This document shows, piece after piece, positions 37,601 through 46,478 of a stretch of DNA of 64,000 nt. The DNA is from Diprion similis (lineage: Eukaryota; Arthropoda; Insecta; Hymenoptera; Diprionidae). The DNA is taken from positions 7,674,501-7,738,500 of the forward strand of contig NC_060107.1 in the NCBI RefSeq assembly GCF_021155765.1. The letters run 5' to 3'. Every line of letters begins with the position of its first letter. The first letter of the stretch is position 1. A program made the translations under genes and the position numbers. The notes beneath the pieces are model-generated. The model worked only from the letters and a program-made list of their open reading frames with translations. It had not been told where the DNA came from and searched no databases.

Positions 37601-40600
37601 CAATATCAGCCGCCATTTTTAAACATCCAATAAAAATGATTAGTTGAAGCGGAATGCCCTATATGTACATTATGTACATGGATGTATAACGTATTCGGTA
37701 CTACATACCTATACCTGTAGGCAGGTATTCACTTGAGCCTGCAGAGGTACAACAAGAAGTTGGAAAACAAGAGGCGGTGGTCCTGCGGGGCCAATTATTT
37801 CAGCATTCGCTTGACACATTTTTCTCCATGCAACCAATATCCTTACATACTCGTATTATAACTACACACTAGGCTGTATGGACAGAACAATGCAGCCGCG
37901 TGCAGCCTCCGCGCTTACTCACGATCGGCATAAAATATTGCCTACCTATTATACTGCAACTTCTGCATGTCACGTGCAGCGTATAGGTTATGTATGCATG
38001 TATACCAATATGTATGCAACTCCATGCCAGGACTCTTTACGCTTATACTTATTACACTTTGTATCCTGCCTTTGGTGCCTCGCCAACGAGACGCTGGACT
38101 CGAATTTCAAATAGAAACTGATGCTGCGCGATTAATCGGTTTATCGAGTATTTCGATTAATCGATTAGTCGATGATTTCGCTTATCCGTTTGTCTAACTA
38201 ATCGAATTATCGACGAGTTCGATTGATCGATTAATCAAAGTTGCGTCGTGATAATTTGCCAGGTCAATCAGAATATGATTCGAAACCGTCGATTAATCGA
38301 TTGTGTAATCGGAGAAACGATCAATCGATTAACTGGAAAATTGATTGAACAAAAAAATCAATTAATCGATTGTCGAAGCAAAAAATATGAATGACCAAAG
38401 GTTTCAAAATTACGACTGAATATTATCACTGAGAAATAAAAGTCACTGGATCAACTAAATTTAGTTGAAATTCATTAAAAATTCTGTTACTTTGCCGCCG
38501 GTGACTACTTGTTTAGTTACTTCAATGACTTTTTTCTCTCAGTCTGCCAGACTATAATAGCTCTGATTAATGTTGCTGGATCGCAAGTAACTATTTTCAT
38601 GGTTAATGAAATATTTAGAAGAGTCTAGCTCGACTGCATGCACTTCCGCTCCTTAGTTTGCGTGAAAAAAGAAATTTCTCAGCCATGTTTGTGCTTATCC
38701 TGATTAAGATTTTGAATTTTGATTTATTTTTTCGTTAACAGGAGGAAAAAATTATAAAATGCAGAGGCTCAGAGGTGCTAAGTAAACATTGATCGACGAT
38801 AAAAACAATTCTTAATCGGATATTATAATACGCAGCTGATAGTTTTTAAAAATTGTAAAAATTTAATAAAAAATTATTTTGATTCAATGAAATGTCATGT
38901 TATTTAACAAAATAGCGGTGTAAAAAGATGAAAAAAAAAACAATTTCGAAAAACTCAAGGGAACGTGATTTGCTTCGTTTCAGTTTCGTCCAGGAGTTCG
39001 CCTCGGCACCGGCAGACGGCATAACTCTGCTCTTGGAGACCCTGAGGGGCGTCCAACTCGCCCAGAATTCTCCACCCTCCGGTCAAACTGGTCCGAGAAT
39101 CGGTACTCGAAGGGCAGCCCTGGACGAATTGGGATGCGTCGAGTGTCTCGCTGCTTGTGGTGAACGATGCGCCGACGCTCCGAGACTTCTTATCGAAGCT
39201 CAACCTGGGCTTTTGGCTCTAGCCGTTTGCCTCACGAGCAGTTTAAATCGTTCCAGAGTTCTGGCCTTACAGGTAAATTGATGGTTTGACTTATTCACCG
39301 ATAAGGAGACACGTTTCTTTCTCTTCTCTTTCTTTCTATTTCGATCGTCAACGAAGTTGTTCTGATTCAACGATAAATATTTCAGAAATTATTTTGTCTC
39401 TTTTATAAAATATGCATAATTTCATGTACCTAGTATGTATCTAACTTTTAGTCACGTATTCTGTATAATTAATTCTTCTTCAGATGTTTACACTGCGGCA
39501 GCCAAGTTCCGTTTGCGTTTTGCTAAATTCGCACACGCAAACATCATAAGTAAGCTTCCGCAGTGAGATAGGAATCGGTGAATATTTTTCACGGCGAAGT
39601 TCGTTAGTTTTTTGATTCCTTTTCTTTTTATTATTCACTCTTTTTACAGCAACTTTGTTTTTTTTTTTTTTTTTTCTTTCTTCTTCTTCTTCTCATCCCG
39701 TGTAAATAAATTTCTACTCGTGGCTTGACAAGCGACACGATGACGGATGCTCATGGTGAATGTACGGTAAACTCTGCTAGACTAATACGTATACGTATGG
39801 ATACGTACATGGAAGTGTACCTGCTCGGTACGATGATGTCGACGTAACGTTTATCCTACGAATCCATTAAATTTACAGCTACTAACGAGAGTCTGTCAAG
39901 CACCTGGCGGCCATGCCGCTGTCTCTGAGGCTGTTTCAACTTTGCGATTGAGGTACGGAGAAGGCGGAAGATTCAGGTTTTTGGCCGGAGCTCTGCTCGC
40001 TCCTAGCGCAGCCATTGTTCTTCGCGTCGCCGGGATTTCCTTCTTGAACGCCTTCATCAAGTCCGCTCCCCGGGCGCAGACCAAACTTTATATTCAGGTA
40101 AGCGACGACGCGAGGTCGAAGAAGCGATTTATCGTTCTTGAATTTATTTGCATTCTTTTTATTCTTCATCTTAATCGCTCTATGCTGGTAGTCCGTATTA
40201 TACGATATGTTAATTTTCGAATCAGTTTATCTTGTTTCATTTGCTTGTCAAGTTTTTTCGCTCAGTTATCTGTTTTTTTTTTCTTTCTTATTACATCATT
40301 TGTTTGATTCTTTTTTTCTAGTCTTTATCGAAAAACGAAACTTCTTGTAGTTATGTTCAGAATGTTTTGAACACTGTGTGATAATGGTAGTACCTAGGAT
40401 ATTCTAACATTCAAGTATACCGAAATAAATTACAATCATTCAATTTCAAGAGACTTAATGAGTTCAGAACGTTGACATTGATTTCGAATGAGTTATATTG
40501 ATTTCTACATTATCATGTGGCTTTTGTTGATTTTCAGGGTTATTTATGATTTTAGTTTGATTATTCGTTTTGGGTGATTTTCAGAGATTTCCGGATCGGA

Positions 40601-43292
40601 TAGAATAAGAGGAAACCACGATCATACAATATAAATCAGTGGAAATCATCTAGAGAAATGGAAAATAAATAAAAATTAATGTTAATGAATTGAAACCATT
40701 TGACGATCACAATGCAAAACTTACAACAATTTTTATGATTTCGAATGCTTGCGATGATTTCAATTATCTGGTTTGGGTCCCCGTCCGTTATTTTGAAGGA
40801 AACTTAATTCAGCGATGCATCTTACTGAAATTTGATTTCCAGCTGTTGAATTTACTACTCTCTCAAATCAGTAGCTTCACGGCTGAATTTTCATTCAACA
40901 TACGCTATTTATGGTTACGTTGAGTTTTTTCCAAAACACTCTCAGGTGAAGTCATTAGAATGATTTTTCCAACGTTTCAACGACAATCTCGACAATATTC
41001 TAGATGATCCCAACAAATTTTTAGTTTGGTTCAAAGTTCCGAATAGTCAAAGCCATATAGACCATTCTGACCATTCGGTGTTTAACCATCTAGAATTTTG
41101 TCTTCTCGGTGTAACGATTGTCTTTCTGAACTTTGACCAACGCCCATCAATATTGTAAAAAAGTTTTGATCAAGCCTAACTGATATCATTCACCCAACGC
41201 AAACTGATTATAAAATTCGTAACATCCGATACAGGCGGAGGCCTGCGAAGCCGGTCTGGAACCGAAGGTGCTTCAAGAATGGTTGACGGATCTGGACTCA
41301 AGCGTGGAGGAGTCGATGACGGAGTTGTTACGTAAGGAGGTGCACCGATGGTCCCGGAACTGCGTGGACGTCGAGGGGTTGCAAAACCGGGCGTCGCGAG
41401 CGGAGGAAACGTGCCGGATGTTGGGGAAGAAGATCCTGTCTCTTCAGCGACAGATCGAGAGTCTCCAGGTGGCGAACATGAACGGATACAACGCCTCGAA
41501 GCTGCCCTCAAAGCCGGGCGACAACAACGCCTCGCTGAACGCCGAGGACGAGGGCATAAGTTCCTCGGAGCGTTCGAGCACCCCGGAGGAGCTTCTGAAG
41601 CGCGAGGATCTCGAGGGCGGGCCAAAGGCCTCGGGGATGCCGGACAACGACCAGGAGACGACGATCGACGACGTGATCGAGGAGCTGCGGATCATCGTGA
41701 AGGACGCGGAGGAGGAGTACGAGGACAAGGCCGGAGGAGTGAAGCGTGGACAGCGTCGACCACCCGAATCCTGCTCCTCGGCGAGCTCGCGACCGAACAA
41801 TCCCGGGGGCCCTAAGACCCCGCGAAACGAGCCGAACCCGGTGACGTACTTCGGAGGCCGGGGACCCGCCGATTCGGAGGATCTAAGCTGCTCAGGTTCA
41901 ACGGCAACGCGGAAACTCAGCTCGGGCCGATCGACGGTGAGCAAATCCTCCGCGGGTGGGAGCCTCAAGATCTTAGTTAAGGGGCCTGACATCGAGGAGG
42001 CCATTGTGCCCGCCATCATCCACCCACAGCCACCGAAGCGCAGCGCCCCCTGCATCTCCGCCATATTGGCCGGGCGCGGATGCGGCTTCGCCGGTAACGA
42101 AGAGCCCTACGTTTCACCGGGTGAGGAGGTCGAAGAGGAGACCCTCGGCGACGGCAGCGACTCGCTCCTCAGTGCTTCGAGGCTTAAATATCCCTCTGAG
42201 GAACCTGTTCCTCCCTTTCCCATACCCAAGACTGAGTCCAAGAAGACCATCCGCAACTACGACGGCGGAATGGCGCGGCGAGCCGGCTTCGTCGGTCACA
42301 GAGCGCACAGTCAAGGCAGCGCGCAGGAAGGAAGGAGGAAGACCTTGCGCAGGACCTCGAGTCAAGACTGTCTTGACGCCAGGAGTCGCGGGCAGCGAGT
42401 GAGGCGGTCGGAGAGTGGGGTTGAAGGGCGAATAAGGAAGTTTGAGAGTCTCAACTCGGTCGATAACCTGAGCGCGGATAGTGGAACGGGGATGCGCCGC
42501 TCCGAGTCGTTCCATCAGGTCTCCCTCGGTGCCAAGGAATCCCCGGCTTCTTCATCCCGCGGCGGAAGTGACGCGGGACTTTTTTACGTTACGAATTTTG
42601 ACCTGGAACCGGTCGTCACGCAGATGGCGCGCAGGAGCGAATCGCAAGCCTGCCCGAAGAATTCCAGTCTATTGACTAAGTCCCTCGACCGAATTGACGA
42701 GGGCCTCGATTCCATGGTCGATATCGTTCTCACCGAGGAGAAGGAGTGGGGAGAAAACGGGGCCCGGTTAAGGCCCGATAAACGGGCCAAGAGCGCGACT
42801 CGCGACAACCGACAACAGATACGAAATGATGAGTTTTACGCGAGCTTTTGCAAGCTCGGATCCAAGCACCTGCGCAGCGACGAGCTTTACGCCGACAAAT
42901 CTGCTCCTCCTGGTAATAACTTCCAGTGGAGCTATCAGACCGAATTGAACAACTCGAGAAAGACCGGATCGCAGACATGCAACCGCGCTGTTTTATCCGC
43001 TTCCGGTTCAAGTCGGCCTGAATCTTTCTCCGTCGACAAGAGCGTCGACAGCAAGTTTTCGAAGGGCTCGAACGAGTCGGGGATCTACCTTCCTGGGAGA
43101 TCCTACGACGCCTTTGGCCTCTCGAAGAATAGGTTTAACGCCGGAAAGTATTCCGGGAACAATCTAAATCAGGCCAAATTAACATCCGCTAGGGAAGGTG
43201 TCATTCCCTGCAGAAATTCAATCGTACTGCAAACCAACACCGGTAATAACAAACACGGCAAGGTCACCGACGTCATTTCCGGTCTCTATTGA
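22326..43292 (+). CDS. mwh: Multiple wing hairs, GBD/FH3-domain planar polarity protein (5 coding exons)
   Basis: Joining 22326-22388, 27102-27343, 38984-39272, 39879-40097 and 41235-43292 gives an uninterrupted 956-residue protein. All introns are GT/AG and phases agree. Residues about 77-310 look like a Diaphanous-type GBD/FH3 armadillo region (SVSELLNKL, FVQEFASAPADGITLLLETL, then LDELGCVECLAA and RVAGISFLNAFIKSAP). A short coiled coil follows (about 310-355), then a long serine-rich, probably disordered tail. There are no FH1 or FH2 domains, which matches Drosophila Mwh. Known for the family: Mwh acts downstream of Frizzled and Inturned/Fuzzy/Fritz, restrains actin prehair formation to one site per wing cell, and antagonises formin activity in the cytoplasm. 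The start ATG at 22326 is the first in the exon, 10 nt after the acceptor. Neighbour: the convergent SLC26 gene. Assignment rests on domain layout and remembered similarity, not on a search. Confidence 0.85.
26591..26613. repeat. (CAG)7 trinucleotide repeat
   Basis: Seven CAG/AGC units inside mwh intron 1. Read in the open plus frame it would be poly-serine, but no splice context makes it an exon. Confidence 0.85.
26648..26690. repeat. (GATC)n repeat
   Basis: GATCGATCGATCGAT followed by AGACGGACAGATAGATCGATCG, a tetranucleotide repeat in mwh intron 1. Confidence 0.85.
27008..27060. repeat. (CTT)n pyrimidine tract
   Basis: Repeated CTT units about 50-90 bp upstream of the exon 2 acceptor (AG at 27100-27101). 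It may lengthen the polypyrimidine tract of that splice site. Confidence 0.75.
27102..27343 (+). CDS. mwh: mwh coding exon 2
   Basis: Acceptor GCGACAG, donor GAG then GTAACC. It encodes residues 22-102, including PPTYNAEDYAVALRRWG, a serine-rich linker and the start of the GBD/FH3 region (MTLRQFTSVSELLNKL). It ends two bases into the Ser codon that exon 3 completes. Confidence 0.85.
27715..28298 (-). repeat. Copy B of the roughly 580-bp inverted duplicate
   Basis: Reverse complement of 10245-10826, near-identical over about 500 bp and diverged in the last roughly 85 bp (28213-28298). It lies wholly inside mwh intron 2. No terminal repeats or transposase were seen. Confidence 0.85.
28633..28670. 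repeat. (TA)n microsatellite
   Basis: About 19 TA units in mwh intron 2. Confidence 0.9.
31584..31627. repeat. (TA)n microsatellite
   Basis: About 20 TA units with one AAT interruption near the start. Confidence 0.9.
32110..32750. mobile_element. Inverted-repeat element with GGGNATTCC ends
   Basis: The left end is TATGGGGGATTCCACGCG. The right end, in reverse complement, is TATAGGGAATTCCAACG. Similarity continues for more than 100 bp inward: ATTTTGTTCAAAA versus ATTTTGTTTGTTAAAA, CCCCCAATTGTCC versus CCCGCAATTGTCC, and TCTGAAACAGTAC versus TCTGAAACGGTAC. No coding capacity, so non-autonomous. It is located in mwh intron 2. Confidence 0.7.
35857..35882. repeat. (ACGT)n repeat
   Basis: GTACGTACGTACGTACGT then GTACGTGTAC, a self-complementary tetranucleotide repeat in mwh intron 2. 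Confidence 0.85.
37300..37665. mobile_element. Short element with GGGCATTCC-type ends
   Basis: The left end is ATGGGGCGTTCCACGCCAACT. The right end, in reverse complement, is ATAGGGCATTCCGCTTCAACT. Terminal similarity covers about 20 bp, with an AT-rich interior and no frame of note. The ends resemble those of 32110-32750 and 52648-53366, which suggests one family. Located in mwh intron 2. Confidence 0.55.
38120..38370. repeat. AATCGATT-rich palindromic patch
   Basis: More than ten overlapping words of the type ATTAATCGAT, CGATTAATCG and AATCGATTA in 250 bp, many self-complementary. A similar but shorter patch lies in the TIR element near 8540-8620. It may be the decayed interior of a related element or a cluster of homeodomain/Cut-like ATCGAT sites. 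Confidence 0.6.
38984..39272 (+). CDS. mwh: mwh coding exon 3
   Basis: Acceptor TTTCAG, donor CAG then GTAAAT. It encodes SFVQEFASAPADGITLLLETL and the armadillo-like helices DELGCVECLAACGERC and LIEAQPGLLALAVCL, the core of the GBD/FH3 region. Phase 2 in, phase 0 out. Confidence 0.9.
39879..40097 (+). CDS. mwh: mwh coding exon 4
   Basis: Acceptor TTTACAG, donor CAG then GTAAGC. It encodes 73 residues, from LLTRVCQAPGGHAAVSEAV to AQTKLYIQ, with an FH3-like hydrophobic helix FLAGALLAPSAAIVLR. Both ends are phase 0. Confidence 0.9.
41235..43292 (+). CDS. mwh: mwh coding exon 5 (C-terminal tail)
   Basis: Acceptor GATACAG; open for 685 codons to TGA at 43290-43292. It begins AEACEAGLEPKVLQEWL (end of FH3), continues into a coiled coil with heptad spacing (NRASRAEETCRMLGKKI, LSLQRQIESLQ), and then a GC-rich low-complexity tail. 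The tail has four basic-serine motifs: RRTSSQ (about 643), RRSESG (661), RRSESF (about 692) and RRSESQ (about 736). It also has a doubled (N/S)DE(F/L)YA motif near residues 807-835. Antisense and alternate frames are open here only because of GC bias. Confidence 0.9.
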   Translation, partial: AEACEAGLEPKVLQEWLTDLDSSVEESMTELLRKEVHRWSRNCVDVEGLQNRASRAEETCRMLGKKILSLQRQIESLQVANMNGYNASKLPSKPGDNNASLNAEDEGISSSERSSTPEELLKREDLEGGPKASGMPDNDQETTIDDVIEELRIIVKDAEEEYEDKAGGVKRGQRRPPESCSSASSRPNNPGGPKTPRNEPNPVTYFGGRGPADSEDLSCSGSTATRKLSSGRSTVSKSSAGGSLKILVKGPDIEEAIVPAIIHPQPPKRSAPCISAILAGRGCGFAGNEEPYVSPGEEVEEETLGDGSDSLLSASRLKYPSEEPVPPFPIPKTESKKTIRNYDGGMARRAGFVGHRAHSQGSAQEGRRKTLRRTSSQDCLDARSRGQRVRRSESGVEGRIRKFESLNSVDNLSADSGTGMRRSESFHQVSLGAKESPASSSRGGSDAGLFYVTNFDLEPVVTQMARRSESQACPKNSSLLTKSLDRIDEGLDSMVDIVLTEEKEWGENGARLRPDKRAKSATRDNRQQIRNDEFYASFCKLGSKHLRSDELYADKSAPPGNNFQWSYQTELNNSRKTGSQTCNRAVLSASGSSRPESFSVDKSVDSKFSKGSNESGIYLPGRSYDAFGLSKNRFNAGKYSGNNLNQAKLTSAREGVIPCRNSIVLQTNTGNNKHGKVTDVISGLY

Positions 43293-46200
43293 TACCGCGT
43301 TTTGAGCTTTTTTCACATAAGCTTTCACTTCAGGTAACATATATAATTTATAAAAGAGACAGTTAGGCCGGAGTCGATTTTTTTATCCACGATTTCGCTA
43401 CCGGTCGATGTCTTTTATTTGATCTTCCGATAATTCAGATTACAAATTGTAATTTATACGATTTATCTGTTTTTTTTTTTTGTTAGAAACTTGTCTAGGT
43501 TTGGAAAATCAATAACCTAAAGAAATTTTACCTTGATATCCCTTGTCCAGATTCTAACATGGTCTTAATTGTAGTTAATTAACGCAGTATGGATAGTATA
43601 GGTTTATTGTAGATTTATTATAAGAAAATCGTACCTTATGATTAACGACAAAGTGTGTGCAATATGTTGATTTTAATAATATTACATGGATGTATAACAT
43701 GACTAATATACATTTCTCGGATCAGGTAGAACGGCAAATGCTTTGCGGTTTTATCTCGTAATTCACGAATTACTAAATAATATAAAGACGCTGCAATCGA
43801 TTATTTATAATGAACAACATCGGTCTACATTGATCTGTGAAAAATCATTGCGGAAGTAAAACAGAAACGTGAGAAATCCAGAAAGAAGGAATTAAGGAAT
43901 TAATTCCTTTCATTTCTCCACTCTCGTTATCTTCGGATATTTATTACAATGATTGTCTGATTGCAAACCCAACCGACTGATGAATGCATGCATTATGTAT
44001 TTTGTTTTACTTTCGTTCAGTACCGATATCATGCGACGGCACGACGAATGTGACGAGTATATATCTGCAGGAAAACATGATAGGAATACTAATCGTTATT
44101 CTTATACCAGTACGAGCATTCGACGCGATGCTTGAGTCACGTTTTTACAGCTTGTAAAAATGTCAACCTTTCCGCGTGCTTCGAATACATTAAAACAGAA
44201 GTGCGTGAGCTGTTTTCGTTTTTTATCACTATTTTATTTATGTTTTTCTTTTCATTCTTCGCAAGAGCGTAACGATTATCTCGCTTTGTTTCCCCTCTGA
44301 CTCATTCTGACTGATCATTTTCATTTCCACGGATAAAAGAAGCAAAGATAAAAATTTCATACCGTCGTCTCATTTTCTACGAATTTATGTTTCTCGTGAT
44401 TAGTAGATCTCTTCTCAATTCAAAACGTGAAAAAGAAAATCTTGCCACATCGAGTAGAAGAGAAAACTAACGAATGAATGAATAAAGAAACAACATAACG
44501 CCAGCAAGTTTGAATTTATGAAAAGAATGAAGAAATTTCATATTTACAAGTTTATGCGTTACTTCGTTTTTTTATACAATATATATATATATTTGATTTT
44601 GGGCGGTTCAATGCAATTCTAGGATTAAAACGGACTGCTTCGAAGGGTTGATGAAAGAAAAGAAGGAAAAGATATCGTGACTTTTTTGTATCACAAATAC
44701 GGTGATTCAGTTTCAGCAACTCTATAGAGATAGAGCTGCAGACAACGGTTTCATGGAACAGATTTTTCCGCGCCAACTTCCGGCCTACTTTTAAATTCTA
44801 ATTTATTAGTATAATATAATGTATCTTTTACCATATCCAAGTAAAACATAAACTGTACCACAAATAGATTTGAGCGGTGTCACGATAGTGTTTTGTACTC
44901 ATTCGAATCACTGCTCAGTCTTTTTAGTTAGTTTCGTATACCGTGTATTATATACACAATATTCATATTTGTTTGTATAAATAATAAAAAAAAAAAAAAA
45001 AACAAATTCCAACATAGAACATTATATCGTCGCGGCTCTCGTCGACGGAATTTATTATTACAAACGAACCGGTTAGTTTTTCTACTTGAAGACAGCTGGA
45101 GCGGGAAAAAATGTTTGGAATGAAACAAGAAAATTCTTTTTATATAGTCTATATTTTATTCCGGTGTATAATAATTATCGTGGGGGATTATTTTCACCTA
45201 CATGTGTAAGTATGTTGTTAAAGTTTTTCTACACACCAATCACTAATTCAAGGAGACATGATTTGGAAGAGAACAAATGCGGGATGGCTGTTTATAAAGC
45301 TTCCCACAAATTATGTGTGACGTATTTAATACGACTTGTTGATTCTTGAAAAGAACATATTATTATTATAATTAGCTATTTTTGTATTTATTAGTTATAA
45401 GTACTTACAGTGTAAAAATACTCACAGGTATAAGAAACTACTAAACTTATATCATTTATACAGGTAAGAAAAATTTCTCTTAAGGTTCTACGGTAAATGT
45501 CAAATTTAAGTAAATACTCATGTTACTCATACCGCATAGGATAAAATATCCATTAAAAATTTGTGATATCAAAAAGAGTTCGCGAATTCACTGATCAGTG
45601 AATTCTGTCAAAATTGTACACATTAATAACTAGACTCGAGTAGAACTGCGGGGCAAGAGGACGAGGTTAATATTCTATTTGTTTCTTCTTTTTTTTTTCT
45701 CTTCGTGCATAAATTTGTGCATAGCGCGAATTTGTGAAATTAAATAAACCTCGATCTTTTTGTTACTAAAAATCATTTTTTTTTTATTACGAGCTGGAGT
45801 TTAGGAGGGGAGAAAAAACATCGAAAGTCTAGAATCGTCAGCTTAGCCCGCTTTCCCGGTGCAAATTATATTTCTATGTCTACATGTGAAAAACGCACGT
45901 AAATCCACGACCCACTACATCGTACAGACATTAAACTTTGTCGTCAGGTAAAAATTGATAATAATTTTTGCTATATAGATGAAATAATATCAGCTTCAAA
46001 TGTTACAGTTTCAAGGCATACATTTACACTTTTGATACATCTGTGTTTCGTATTAATCCAGTCTTGATTCTCATCTTCTACGGAATAAAATGCAAAAATT
46101 TTTATCAAACAAATTAGAATTACATACACGTCTTCCATGCAATTACAATTACAATTACAATTACGAGGTTAAAACACTAAAGAGATATAAACACAGCGAG

Positions 46201-46335
46201 GTTTTGTTTCAAACTGTACTTTGTATTTGTCACTGAAATCATAACATCTGCCTGTTTGTGTTTTTTTTTCTCCCAGGGTGACGAACATTCTTAATTAAAT
46301 AATAAATACGGATTACAGCCGTCTCTTTTTCTATC
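43293..46335. other. Convergent intergenic region, 3' UTRs of mwh and the SLC26 gene
   Basis: About 3 kb between two stop codons that face each other. A canonical AATAAA for the plus strand occurs at 44481-44486. For the minus strand, TTTATT on the plus strand occurs near 45783. Which poly(A) sites are used cannot be told. It contains a perfect 16-bp palindrome (AAGGAATTAATTCCTT, near 43892), a 22-bp perfect palindrome (45584-45605) and four CAATTA units (about 46140-46164). Confidence 0.5.
45584..45605. repeat. Perfect 22-bp palindrome
   Basis: GAATTCACTGA directly followed by its reverse complement TCAGTGAATTC, without a loop. It lies in the convergent intergenic region. No known site of this sequence comes to mind. 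Confidence 0.7.
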
Positions 46336-46478
46336 TCAAGCCACGCTGGCGTTGAGCAGTGTACTTGTAACCTCGTTCAGTTCGTGGGACGATTGACTTC
46401 TGTGTACAAGTCCCGAATTTAGCCCTGACAGAGGTTGAGATTCTTCATGCTTCACTTCCAAGAGCTGTCTTGATTTGT
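46336..46478 (-). CDS. SLC26-like exon 8 (C-terminus)
   Basis: Acceptor CTTGTAG; encodes [19 protein letters not shown] and a polar tail ending LLNASVA before TGA at 46338-46336. Exon choice rests on phase (1 base carried over from exon 7) and on the open frame to the stop. Confidence 0.8.

Larger units (their letters stand above)
27344..38983 (+). other. mwh: mwh intron 2
   Basis: An 11.6 kb intron that interrupts the GBD/FH3 coding region. It carries copy B of the inverted duplicate (27715-28298), TA microsatellites (28633-28670, 31584-31627), two GGGNATTCC-end elements (32110-32750, 37300-37665), an ACGT repeat (about 35857-35876) and an AATCGATT-rich patch (38120-38370). A lone GGGGCATTCCATGG-type end lies near 29941. 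No nested gene was found. Introns of this size often hold enhancers, but none can be named. Confidence 0.75.

Noticed and set aside
41444..42064. 206-residue minus-strand open frame, plus other long alternate frames at 41176-42515
   Set aside because: They overlap mwh exon 5. High GC there makes the opposite and shifted frames open; the plus-strand frame alone fits the splice phases and the domain.
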